From: Malurus cyaneus samueli
Taxonomy: Eukaryota; Chordata; Aves; Passeriformes; Maluridae
NCBI GenBank assembly: GCA_009741485.1
Contig: CM019216.1
Location: 54,912,918-54,976,917 of the forward strand
Direction: 5' to 3'
DNA length: 64,000 nucleotides
Both the position numbers and the translations under genes were made by a program. Shown here piece by piece: positions 12,073-24,324 of this stretch. Numbering within the stretch: the first letter of the stretch is position 1; the number at the start of each line of letters is the position of its first letter. The notes under the pieces are model-generated. The model made no database searches and was not told the origin of the DNA. It was given only the letters and a program-made list of their open reading frames with translations.

Positions 12073-12391
12073 CGGCGAGAGGAGGGAGGCGGAGGCGAGA
12101 GCGGCGCGGAGCAGGGAGCCCGCACTGCGCTGCCAGCGGCGGCGGAGCCGCGGCAGCGGGAGTTCCCGCTCGGCCGGGGGTAGTCACGCCCCGCCCGCCG
12201 CACCGCCGCACGCCCCGCACCCCCGCCGCTCCCCCGCGCTGCTCGCCGGCGCACGCAGCTCGCAGGACACCCCGCAGCCACGGGCGGGGCTCTGCTCGGG
12301 CGGCGGGCGGCGATGTGTGACGGCGAAAACGCTAGCGCTGCTGGGCTCTGGTTGGTTTTATTCTGGTCCACATCCGTAGTCCAATAGATTC

Positions 12392-12432
12392 AAAAAAAAA
12401 AAAAAAAAAAAAAACAGGGAAAAAAAAAAGTG
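12392..12432. repeat. A-rich run at the CpG island edge
   Basis: An uninterrupted run of 23 A (12,392-12,414), then CAGGG, then about ten more A. A CCAAT motif lies just upstream at 12,380. It marks the return from GC-rich to ordinary DNA. Confidence 0.9.
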
Positions 12433-14970
12433 CATAAGCCACTATCCAACTCTTCATTCTCTGAAACCAAGGGAGAGGCAGGGATTTAATGTCCAAGTAA
12501 CTTTTTGACGTTGGGCAATCAAGCACATTTTAAAGAATCAGCGTGGATCGATCTGCATGGGTCTGTCGGTGTCAGCCGTGAGAATCCAGACCAGGATGCT
12601 CTGAAAATCTGACTCTGAGTCCTGAATCCCGCCAGGACTTGCCAATTAGTTTGTCACATCTTTTCAAACTCCAGATTCTAAATTTTACCTCAATAGAGAG
12701 CATTATTTAGCTTTCCTTCTGCACCTTAGAAATTTGGAGCCTGATACACCTCCAGTCAACTGCACTGGAAAAGTACATATTTGGCATCTGGATCCTGTCA
12801 AATCATGCCCTGAATCCAGAAATGTTAATATCTCAGGAGAGAATGCATTACTGCATTTACCACTCCGCTGAAACAGTTTGGTAAGATGGTACAAAAAGGC
12901 ACAAGGCTGCATTAAGGTGGTTTGGTGGCTTGACATCAATATGTATCAATTCTCTTTGCAAAACCAGTCAACACACCTGTGTATCCCATCTAGAGCCCAA
13001 AGTGGAAGTGCTACAAAAACTGAAGCCAAAATCACATCTATGTTAGTAGGGCTGAAATTGAAAGGATTGAGAGAAGTCCAGAAGGGCTAGCTTGCCTGAG
13101 AGCTGTAAGTGCATAGGCACATCACAACCAGCTCGGCTCTTAGGAATCTGTATTCAAAACACAACTGATTTAAAACATGACAGTAGCAGCCATGGTTGTG
13201 TGGCTTCTTTTTTGTCTTCTGGGACAGAAGCTTCAAATTCTGAATCTCACAAAGACTAAAGTCAGTGTTAATATCCCTGAAAGTCTCTTTCCATATAACC
13301 ATGACTTCTCTTTTCTTCTGATCTTGATCCTTGTGGAGGAGAAGTCCTTGAACTGGAAGCTACAACTCTGCTTGATTACCAAAGGCATGGCAATTTGGAA
13401 GTCTTTATGGAAATCTAAGTTATATTCCCTATCTTTAGAAACAGTGCTCAAAAGAGTATTATAAAGGATAAAATGTATCTATCAAGCATTAGCAGTGTTT
13501 TTATTAGTTAATTGCAATGCTTAAAATACTTATTGAGTATCTTTCCACAGCTTTAAAGAGCACGAGTGCTATTCTAAGGCCTCAATTAGAAAAAACTTCC
13601 ATATTTAGGAAATTATCTTAAGTCTTGTTTAAACTCATGTGTTGAAGCTGAATGACTTCATAGTGAAGACTGAGCCTTCAAACTTGCTTAACATTAGGAA
13701 GACAGTTCCACTCTAGGAAGACAATCAAAGCAAGGGTCTTCTACAGATTAAGTAGCTAATTAGAGATGTAAATCTTAAAAGGGAGACAGAGTAATGGGTA
13801 GGATTGAAAGAAAATAATTTTATCCATATATCAGAAAAATACCAAATTCTACAAGTTTGAAAAGGCTATGCTTAAAACGTTTAAATTAATAAAAACCTTC
13901 TGCTTCTTATTACTCCCTTAGTGTTTCCCACAGCTCTGAACAAGCCCAGCCATTCCTATTTACCATAGTTTCCTGCACTGAAGCCATTCCTTGTTGCTGC
14001 TTGAACTTCTGTTTATAAATCCACTTCCTTTCAATAGCTGTTCAGCTGCTCTGTTCTGGCCACTGCCTAATCCTCGTGCCTGTTTTAGAGCCCTGCAATT
14101 GCTCTCAATGACTTTTTCTTCCAGGCCTTTCTATCCTCTCTCTCTTTGGTTTATGTGGGTTTTTTTCCATGCTTTGCATTTCTTAACCCAAATGGTTTCC
14201 TTTTAACCATGTATTCTTTATTTTTTTTTTCTAATTAAAACCTGATTGCATTGTTTTTCCAAAGAGTTGTCACTGTCTTCTGAAAAAAAAAGAGAAATGG
14301 ATGGAGAAATTTATTTTAAAAGAATTTGTGAAAATCTATAACAACATGTACTTGAGAAGGCCTTCTGGAACAAAGAGTCCAAATAAATCTAATAAAATCA
14401 TTTTACTTCGACACTGTGAGGTTGAATGTCTGTAGAATTCCTATTGAATGTAATGGGCATGAAGCTAGATTCCTTATTTTCCAGTATTGTCTACACAATT
14501 CTTAGTTGACTATATCATTTCAGTCAACTTCCTATTCTACCTGTAGAAATTCAGGCATTTAAAACTTGTCAGGTTCATGAACTCTTCAAGATTACAGTCA
14601 GTCATTAATTCCCTGCATATCTTCAGTATAAAAGAAATCAAAGGCTACCATTGAAACAACTCAAGATATTGATCATAAAGTCATGATCTTCTTTTGTGGG
14701 TCTAGCATGACTTCAGTGTGATACAAAATGAAATATATAAAATGTGTTTGAAATGCAAATCATATACATACTTTTTCTCTGTAAGTGACAGTATTGTAAC
14801 AGCTTAAAGACTTTTATATTTGTAGTGTCGGCTTGGAGATGGGTCAGCAAAATGTCCTGCATTAGAGAGATGTATTTATGTGTATTTATGGTCTGCCTCA
14901 TGCAAAAAAGTGAATCTTGAATATTTCTCAGCTATGTCTATGCAATAACATGGTTCTTTTTCAGCCATGC

Positions 14971-14992
14971 TTTTTTTTTTTTTTTTTTTTTT
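14971..14992. repeat. T22 homopolymer
   Basis: Uninterrupted run of 22 T. No adjacent retrocopy was recognised. Confidence 0.95.
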
Positions 14993-17900
14993 AACTATCA
15001 GGCTGTCTAATGCCATTTGACATTATTAAGAAGCATTTAAAGAATTAAATAGACCTTTCTATGCTGCTGTCCACAAACTGATGAAAATTTTAAAAACCAA
15101 ACAACCACCAATCCCCCCCACCTAACTCTTCTTTGTCCCAAAGCAAGTGAGTTGAAGAAGTGATCATCTTCAGTTGGCTCTTGGGATGGAAAGCTGTCTT
15201 GTAAAATGTATTAGAGCTACAGCATCTCAGTGGTAGAGAGTTTTCTTTTGCAATAGCAGCAAATTGAACAAACACAGAGTCTGTCTTTGAGAGTGCACTT
15301 TCAGATTTCCCCAAGCGACATTTATAATTTGGCTTGTTTGTGTGCAGAAACAAAGGCTTCAGAAGTCCCCTTATTAAAGAACTGCTCTTTACAGATGGCA
15401 GTGCTCTTGTAGCTTACTCGGAGCAAGACCCAGAGATAATGACATCTTGTTTTGCAGCTGTTTCTGTTAACTTTGGCTGAGCAATCAGTGTTTCAAAGGC
15501 TGGTATTATGTGCCAACAGCCACCAAAAACCAAAAGTCTGTTGACTCAGAAGAAAAATGTTACTGCCACTAAACCAAACTGGACTATAGCTCTAGTGCTT
15601 GAGATGGTTTCATATGGGAGTGAGCTGCCCTGGTGGTCTCTTGATCACAGCTCAGTAGTAAAGTGATATTATCATTTTACCATTTCACCAAAATACATTC
15701 TTCTATTGCAAACTAGACAAAGATTCCTAGCACAATTCCTAGAGCTAAATGTATTTCATTCCCCTTCATTGGCAGATAGAGTGAATAGGTTTTAAAATGT
15801 TTCATTGCACAGAAGCAGGAGATGGAAATTTGCTTCAGTGACCCGGTTCTTTGCACTTTGCAGCAAAACATTTCTGGTCTTTAAGTGGCACTGAAACAAA
15901 GGACCAATAGTAAGATTTTAAGACTAATAGTCATAAGCCTCACTAGTATCTCTCAGGAAATGACATTTGGCATGAAGTATTTGGAACATGTTTATTTCTA
16001 GTGATTGATAATCCCAAGGTTATGAATCTTGACAAATTCACAATAAATTATCAAGGTTAAGGTTAAACAAAGAAATTCTAGTTCTTAGCTCGCCGATCCA
16101 CAAACTCTTTAATGTTTCTTTTTCATGTTGACATCCTTGATATCATCCCTACCCTTAAAAGTCATGGGATTATTGTGATGTACCAAAAAACTTTGTTTTT
16201 TCTCAGTAAATAATTAATTATAAAATTTGATCCTGAGTCAAAAAAGCCTGTAAGTACATGCTTGTTCTCAGTCAGTGAGACATACAAAGGTTTAGTGGTA
16301 ATTCCATACTTAAGAAGTTACATAAGAATAGCACATTGATTGATTTCCCAAGTAGAAGTTTGTAAATTTCATTGTGTTTTACTCAGTTCATAATGTCATT
16401 TTTTTCCTAAAGGTAAAATGTAAGCACAAAGATTTGTGCTTTATATAGTGTTTCTACTTAGTTGGTGTACTTCATGTTTCCATGAAAACCTTAGTTAAGC
16501 TGAAGCTAAAGGTCAGAGTGCAAATAGTAGCAATTAAAAAGCCCCAAATCTCTCGAGTCACAGTACTGAGGTGGGTATAGGAGCTTATATTGTTGAAATT
16601 CCAAATGGTATGGTTTGACTTAAAACCTCTGAACGTTTGAAACTACAAAATACAGGTGAATATGAGCCCACCACTTAAAAGGGGCTAATATTTAAGGTGG
16701 AGAATTTTAACTAAATATAGAACCAGGTAGATGTTGCAATAAAATTGATTATTTTATGAGTTTGGGTTGTCTCTGTTCTCTATTGTAAGTACAGGCAGTG
16801 TTATGAGTATAATGTGAAGAAGTTAATTTTGTGTCCAGTAATGAAATGAACCTGTTTCCTTTAATTGTTATTTTTGAAATATATTTAGTTTGTCTTCCAA
16901 AGTTGGTAGCAGCAGCAAGACTTGGAATTGGGAGCACATATAAGTGACCACCTGGAGTTTCTGAGAGAAACAGAAATGTTTTTTCAAGGAGAAAAACCAT
17001 GAAATACCATAGCAACGATTTGTGTTATGGAAATAAATGCTCATGGTACAACTTTAAAAGCTGTTTAACATGTAAATTTTGAAATTCATGTGGCTTTAAT
17101 CCTGTATACTTCTGTCTATGCTATGAAGCTGGCAGCAAGATGATGAGGGTCTGATGTGTGGCTGAAACTTTCCCTTTCCTCAGTACCCTGCAAGGCAGGT
17201 TTTCCAGCTCTCAGCCTCAGATGTTTTATTATCCAGTCAAAGGAGCAGGGTGAGCAGCTTCCTGTGCTATCGGTGGTGTATCACCCTGTCACTCATCCCC
17301 ACCATGTTTGGCAGGAGTTTATTAACTCAGCCCAGAGCCAAGCAGCATCAGAGAGGCAATTTTCCCACCTGGCTCTGGTGCCAGGGGTTTGTATGCTCCC
17401 ACCATCTCCTCAGTTCCAGGCAGTCTCCTGTGCTTCTCATCTGCAGCTGCACCGCTCAGCACCGCACCAGGGACTCAGCTCTGGTCCTTCTGCTGCCAAA
17501 GCTCGTTGGCTTCAGCAGAAAATGCCATATCCCATTGCAATGGCATTTCTCTGTTCTTGATTCTCTCTTTGTCGCTGCATATTGAAGAATCCTGACGAAT
17601 TCATATGGGTTTTAATGGCTGGGATTCAACATCGGGTAGCAATTTGAAAAGATTCCTCACTACAAACCAGACATCTTCCTCTCTTCTTGGCTCAGCACCA
17701 CAACCTCTTATTGCAGTTTATGGTGGCTCTCACAGCAGAAGTGGGAAGACCCAGAGAGACAAGCTTACATGAATGAAACCCTGCTTGCTCTTCCCTGGTG
17801 TCACGGCACAGCTATCCTCCCCCTTCAAGCATCTGTTCATCTGGCTTTTGGATCAATGAAAAATCCAGATGGAGTCTCCTCTGGCTGCCCTTCCTCTCGA

Positions 17901-19091
17901 TCACCAAGAGATGGAGGCAGAGCTCTCCCTCTCTGAGGCCTGGCCATGAGCTCTACCTGTGCACTTAGAGCCCTTCATGTGGGGGCAAATAATTTAATTA
18001 TATGATTCAACACAGTGGATTACTTCTAACACAATCCTCTTTAGAGGATGTCAGGTCTTTCTAATGGTATTTTTATTGTCCATAAACAACTGCATAAACA
18101 CCACAGTTCTCTAGTTAGTGCTTGCTTTTTCTTATTTGTGATGTATAAAATGTAATATTTTGAAGTGGTACACAGCCACACAAGGTGACTTAGGTAAGTA
18201 ACATTAGCAGATGTAGGCAAGAGAATGAATATGCAAATATCATTAAATTGTCCTTGTAAAGGATGTCTCATGTATTCTGTAACATATTCTTTGGGGGTAT
18301 TCCCTCTCCAAGCCAATAATAAATGGAAATATGAACTTAATTCTCTATTTTGCGAGCACTTATACAAATACTTTCAGATAATTTAGTGTATTTAAAGAAC
18401 TTGTCAATAAAGACTGACAAAAGTGATTGGAGTATTCTTATAAATTCAGAACAAATGGCCTCAAAATGTACTGCAAGGGCTTACTACTGTCTGACCCTCA
18501 CAAGGAAATTTGAAGCTCTTCTTTGTCATTTTCTTAACTAATTGGTTTTGGCTATCTCTGATCACTTGTCTGAATATTTGAAAGGCAATGTCACATCAGA
18601 ATTTGTATGTTATGCAAGAACAATGAACTGGCTACTGCCGTAGTCAGAAAACTCTGAATCTGCATAATAAAAAAAAGTAATGCTTGCTATGTGAAAACAA
18701 CCTTCTAAAAAAAGTTGTGAAAGCAAACTCCATCAATCCTTACAAATAAAAGACCCCGTTGACTGTAAGATACAACTCACAGGTTAGCTAACCAACAGCA
18801 GGCTTCATAGATGGACACAGATTTGACCTGGTGAGAGGTCACAGGTAGAACAGAAATGAGTTTTCCACTTACATTTGGAGTAGTGTCAGTTAGTTTAATC
18901 CTTCTCACAGAAGGGATATGCCAGGGGTAAGCATTGTGGCTTTCATTTAGTTATCAGCCAAAAAATTTGGACCCCTATTTTTTAGTTTTTGTTTCTCCTC
19001 ACCTACTTTTTTTTCTTTTTGCTTTGGCTGAGAATAATTGGTAGCAAAGCCAATACAAAGCAGTTTTTGTCAAATCTCCACTCAAATAGCC

Positions 19092-19107
19092 TTTTTTTTT
19101 TTTTTTT
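19092..19107. repeat. T16 homopolymer
   Basis: Uninterrupted T-run in non-coding DNA. Confidence 0.9.
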
Positions 19108-22100
19108 CCTTTCTTCCCAATTTAAGTCTTCTGCAGGATACTGGAAACTTGGTGGCAATTTCCTGACTTCTGAAATACTCTCCTGAAAATCAAGAGACAG
19201 TCTCCCCGATGGATTTTCTTGCATGATAAATTTACTGTTTAGTCTGCAAACAAATGGTTTTATCCAATGCTGAGAGATCAGGACATTTTTTACCTTGATG
19301 TCCTTCTCACAGTAGAATAATGTTGACCTCCAAGTGACATATGCAGCTGATCAGAGAATGGTGCTTCTCAAACCTCCCTATTAGAGACTATCTAAAATTT
19401 TTTGAAAGCATCCCAGTGCCTCTACAGTTTTGCTACACTCAGCCCAAAATTAGCATAAATTCTATATGCTTTTATATAGCTTACTTATCCCAATTTAGTT
19501 TCTTCTCTCAATTGCAGGTGTTCAGTTTTATGTAGGATGTGTTCCATTTTCTCTTTTCACACAGTCATTTTGTGTGGCAATCCCAAGCTGATAAGTAGTG
19601 ACTTATATCAAGCTTCCCTTGCCCAGCATCACTGCTGTAAACTGCTTCAGGTTCAGACCAGCAGCATCCCTGATGCTTTTGGAAATTTGCAGCAGGTGAA
19701 AAATAGGGAATGGGTGTAAATCCAGTGATTTTGTAAAGAACTAATATGAAAATATGCTGGTTTGTGCTAAATAGCCCTTTTATGGCTCCATTTGGACTTG
19801 TTTAGCCTTTTGTTTCAGTTATTACTCTTGCAATCTTATGGACCTCTGGTTTTATGACTCTGGAAGAGTAGAAACTGCACTCTCACTAACAAGAGAAGGC
19901 AGTGGTCCTTTATTTCAGCTATGTATAATTTTTAATGAGACAAAGTCCTGAAGACTTCATATTATTTTTTTTTAGAGGCTAAAGGAGAAAGGTATTTACT
20001 TTACTTGCAGAAGCAAAAGCATTTACATTTGGATGTAACATAATTACAACATCAATCCAATTTATAAAAAGACTTGTAAATTTGTCACTCAGATTTGTCA
20101 CTGTGTTTCAATAAGCTGAGCACCTGACTGGAAGCTAACAGGCTTCATGTAGTTATGCTCATATATGCTTATTTTTCATATATGGTTATTATGTATTTGT
20201 CAAAACTCACTTCCCTATGTAGACTGCTGGATTAGTCTTTATTGAAAGATTTTTAGAATGGTCTTTATTTATTTAAAAATCATAAAGCAATTCTGAAGTT
20301 AAAAACAGACAGCCAAATCAGCTCATTATTTCATTTTTAGCTTTGCTCCCTCAAAAATTTCTTGTGTTTATTTTCTTCTGTCACGCTTGTTTTGAATTCA
20401 CATGTTATTTCTCTTAAGCAAGATCCCACCTTTATTTTCTAACACATATGCCTACAGCACTTTAAAAAAAGGGAAAGAGCTTGCTATTGTGTCCGTTTTT
20501 TAATACTGTGCAGTTTGATGAACTTAATTGGTAAACATGACCCAATAATATTTTCCAGGAAAAATTGCTGTGAGCTCCTAAAATGAAATCAGGCAAGACC
20601 TACTGTCCCTTTTGAAACTGTTGGTAAGACTAATCGAGGCCATATTACTGTAAATCCTGAGAAACTCTGTTTAATTTAACAAAATCCAGAACAAGAGTGC
20701 AGTAAATTAGGTTTTATTATATCTTTGATAATAAAAGATAATTGATAAACTCTGGGAAATTTGTATGAAGTCAAAATCTGCTCACCAAGTTCCTTCTTCT
20801 TTGCCTCGATGAAACCCAACATCTTTTTAACTCTAGCTTATCTCAAAACTAAGAAGACAGAACTGTAAACATGCTGTGGATAGCATCAGTTTGCAACTGT
20901 AAAAATCAAGCTTTTCGAGATCAATCCTTTGTTTGGTTAATCTGTCTGAAGTTTAATAATTCAAAAAATGACATGTGGCTGATATTGCCCAATAAAATAC
21001 TTTAGACACAAGAAACAGGAGGAAAGAAAATATTTTTGAGAATTATTTTTCTTTTTTTGAGTCAATTCTTGTCACAGACCAGAAGGCAACAGACCAGAAC
21101 TTGGATGATCTGAAAAATGGATGTTTAGAACCAGCACCCTCTAATCAAAGAAACTGTTCCCAAGATATAATCAGAGCTGCAGTGGAGGGAAAGCATCTGG
21201 AAATAAAGTTGTGCTAAGGAACACTACACAGAATTCTTAACCACCACTTTATGAATCAAATCAAAGGACATAAAATGAAATAATATCAAAGCATCTTAAA
21301 CTGTAGACCCTCTTTTAAAATGACCAACTGTAATTTATGAGATCCAGACATTTGTCATGGCTGATGTGTTGTCATAGGCAGGTAGATAAAGTTGCCAACA
21401 TTAAAAAAAAAATTCAGAAATTATTCATTATTCTGACTCAACAACCTGAGACACCCCAAAGCCTCTCATTTTTAGAAAGAAAACAGGGAAGAGACATGTA
21501 TGCCCATGTGTTTCTGTAATACTCACCTTTTAGAAACATCCTAAATTGGTTCCTCTAATTCACTTACCCTTTTATAAAAATCTTGATCATAGTTTGATCT
21601 CAATTAAAAGTCTATAAATGAAGAAAAAAAAAACCCTCCACCGAATTTAATAGAGTTCTTTGAACAGAAGTGCTTTTTTAATTTAGATCAAGATGAAGTT
21701 CACAGGACATTTGGGTCCCATAGGTAGTAATATGAAAACTTTTCTTTTTCATATAAATCCCTAAAGTATAAAAACATAATACAAGAAAGAGGTCTTTGGT
21801 ATACAATCTTATAAAATGAAACAAAACAAAACAACAATGAACAATATATTTTTTTTCTTTTAGTAGAGGATTGATTTTGCCAATAAGAGGTAATAAGAGT
21901 AAGAAAAGAGGAGTACAGTGTCTGTGTATTTTAAAAATGACTTCTCTGTTTGTCACAGTGTTACATGCAGTAGCAGCCTCTGAGAGACATAGATACATAA
22001 TCACTGGCTGCAGGAGAAAAGAATACAAATGGTATTGCACACGCATGCACAGACGCACAATGCCTTTGGTACTGTGGACTTTCTGTGAAAATATTTTGAT

Positions 22101-22618
22101 GAAAAACAATTACTCAAGCAATTGTCCAGGTCATTCTTTTCATAGCTCTTTATAAATTCAGACTTGGAGAAAGTTGTCCTTTCAGTTACAGAAGCTCAGT
22201 CTGGGAGTCAGTGGCCGAGTCAATTCTGCTTCACAATCGAGTAGATGAAGATGTAGTTCAGTTAAATAGGACTGAGCAAAGGACTCCATAACTCTCCTTT
22301 TGTGCCTGACATTTGCTCACGAGTGCCTTCCAGACCTCATTTTATTTATGATAAACCCCACCTCCCCAGCTCTGACCAGGCTTGGGAGTTATTTCTTTGA
22401 CAGCGCCTGTGAGGTTTTTAGGTCTTATCCTATTATGAAACTTAACAAAAGGAGAGGTGTCTGAGTTTCCTGGTGAGACTGACAGCTGGACTATTATTTG
22501 TAAGAATCTCTGTATCATCAGGTAATTGTTTGTGCATACAGAAAATGACAGGGGAGTTAATTTAATTACCCAAATCTTAGGACCTGACCGCATCTATCAA
22601 TTTGCTGTGAGTCAAATT

Positions 22619-22755
22619 ATAGAATCATGAGCTGGAAGAGACCTTAGATCATCCAGTTCCAAATCCCTTGCCATGGGCACAGACACCTTTCACTAAATTA
22701 GGTTGTTTGGAGCTCCATCGAACCTGGTCCTGAAAAGCTCCAGGGATGGAGCAAG
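22619..22755 (-). mobile_element. CR1 LINE 3' end
   Basis: On the plus strand the sequence starts ATAGAATCATGAGCTGGAAG and continues AGACCTTAGATCATCCAGTT, CCATGGGCACAGACACCTTT and AGGTTGTTTGGAGCTCCATC. This is the reverse complement of a typical avian CR1 3' UTR with its terminal ATTCTAT octamer at 22,619. It is 5'-truncated within the 3' UTR or the last codons of ORF2. The sequence is better preserved than the CR1 tails near 6 kb. Confidence 0.88.
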
Positions 22756-23098
22756 TCTAAATGTAGCAGAATATTAAAAAACCTGACAGTGAAACCAAAG
22801 GCTACTGAATGTGATTCCTTTATCAAATACATATCTAAACTGAATCTGGTATTTTATTCCTTACCCACTCAGAACTCCCCTGAGTTTTGCTGTAGAACTA
22901 TTGTGTTGGAATTGGAAATGAAGTTTCAAAGAAAATAAAAAGGCATCCAATTTAAGAGAATAAGAACATGATCAACACAAGAGCTGCAGTTGTAAGAGTG
23001 ACAAAATTTTGCTGATGAGATGGGAAAAAAGGAGAGGAAAAAAGCTGAGGACCCAGCTTTGCTGATGGCAGAGAGCTTAACATTTCTGTGTAAAGAGC

Positions 23099-23689
23099 TG
23101 TTGTGGTTTAACCCCAGCCAGCAGACAAGCCCCAGGCAACACCTCACTCACTTCCCCACCAGCAGTATCAGGGAGAGAATCAGGGGAGTAAAAGTTAGAA
23201 AACTCATAGGTTGAAATAAAGAGAGTTTAACAGAGAAGGCAAAAGGCATGCAAACAAGCAGAGGAAAACAAGTCAGTAATTCCCAGCTTCCCATGGGCAG
23301 GCAGGTATTCAGCCATCCCCAGCAAAGCAGGGCCCCATCACACAACACTAAGAGTGACTTGGGAAGACAAATGCCATCACTCCAAAGATCCACTCCTCCC
23401 TCTTCTTCCCTCCTTTATATTCTGAGGATGACACAATATAGTTGTGAATATCCCTTCCATCAGTTGGGATCACCCGTCCTGGCTGTGTCTCCTCCCAACC
23501 TCCCATGATCATCCAACTTCATCACCATCATGGCAGTACAAAAAGCAGAAAAGCTTGGCTCTGTGTAAGCCCTTCTAAGCAATAACAAAAAACATCTCTG
23601 TATTATGAACGGCCTGTATTCAGCAAAACCCCAAATCATAACCCCATACTCTGAAGAAAATTAACTCTACCCCAGCTGAAACCAACACA
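23099..23689 (-). mobile_element. Solo LTR of an avian endogenous retrovirus
   Basis: A full-length LTR of about 590 bases, matching from memory an abundant avian ERV LTR family. Read on the minus strand it begins TGTGTTGGTTTCAGCTGGGG at 23,689 and ends with the inverted TG/CA partner at 23,099 (plus strand TGTTGTGGTTTAACCCCAGC). It has a TATAAAG promoter box on the minus strand (about 23,411-23,418), preceded by sequence typical of the family, and a downstream U5-like end. No retroviral gag, pol or env lies on either side, so it is a solo LTR left by recombination between two LTRs. AGAGC occurs just before it (23,094-23,098) and again at 23,691-23,695, a likely 5-base target-site duplication with a one-base offset. 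Open frames inside are not genes. Confidence 0.85.
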
Positions 23690-24324
23690 CAGAGCTACCA
23701 GCACAGACCATCAGGAGAGACAATTGTGCACATCAGTGCTTGGCTTATGGAGAAAGGCCTGTAATTGCTGAGATCAGGATACCCAGCACTCATGGGTTCA
23801 GTGGTAAGTGTGGTCACAGAAGCCAGGCAGAGTGCAGAATTTATACCCAGGGAAAGGGTCATTTTAATTCTCTCCAGGAACTTTGTAGCATCCCTGCTTT
23901 CTGCCTAACTAGGACAGTGCCATTTCAGGATGATTAGATGTTAGCTTAGGTTCTATTTAAATGTTCCAGCATTTTCCATGTTTAGTGCAGCACTAAGATT
24001 GTCTGATTGGTAATGTGCATTGGCCTGGAGTATGTCCCTGTCTCTGTATTGTCTACTCATTGTGGCATGTTATCCCTTGAACCTGCAAAATTTCTGCAAA
24101 CCCGCAAATCAAACTCTATGCAAGCACCATATCAATGAATTCACAGAGACATTAAAACAATGGGATTAATTAACACAGGGTTAATTAACACCAGCAGAAG
24201 ATTTGGACCTAAGATTGTGTAAATCTAAGTATTGGCATGGATGGCTTGAAATATGACTGACAAGATTTTCATCTGCACTGATATTGGTGGTCTCCAAAAT
24301 GGACTGATGCTGCAGAGTTTCCCT
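23690..24324. other. Non-coding stretch, nothing recognised
   Basis: Unremarkable DNA between the solo LTR and the start of the large inverted repeat. The TTAATTAACAC motif occurs twice around 24,167-24,192. Confidence 0.5.

Larger units (their letters stand above)
10565..12330. promoter_or_regulatory. CpG island, probable gene promoter and 5' exon region
   Basis: Base composition switches abruptly from AT-rich to very GC-rich, with many unmethylated-type CpG dinucleotides in three blocks: 10,565-11,000, about 11,145-11,420 and 11,840-12,330. Sp1-type GGGCGG or CCGCCC boxes recur, for example near 11,275, 11,349, 12,190 and 12,281. A TCGCGCGA palindrome (E2F-like) sits at 11,156. Vertebrate CpG islands of this size usually mark promoters and first exons, often of developmental or neuronal genes. 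Several overlapping open frames of 85-181 codons exist on both strands, but they are Ala/Arg/Pro/Gly-rich products of GC content and not credible proteins. Direction is unresolved. A TATA box suggests plus-strand transcription, while a good splice-donor sequence on the minus strand (GTAAGG, 11,850 to 11,845) would fit a minus-strand first exon from about 12,3xx. The gene is not recognised. Confidence 0.88.
12433..22615. other. Ten-kilobase non-coding stretch, no gene recognised
   Basis: AT-rich throughout, with short open frames that overlap on opposite strands and look random. The 17,120-17,960 part is richer in GC and has overlapping frames of 134, 111 and 68 codons, none resembling a known protein. 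T-runs at 14,971-14,992 and 19,092-19,107 are the only clear simple repeats. I recognise no CR1, LTR or RNA gene. It could be a first intron of the CpG-island gene if that gene runs on the plus strand, which is inference only. Confidence 0.5.

Noticed and set aside
11847..12371. Minus-strand open frame of 174 codons at the end of the CpG island
   Set aside because: Its translation is Ser/Pro/Ala-rich across the purine tract, with no recognisable family. It may overlap a non-coding exon, but coding is not supported.
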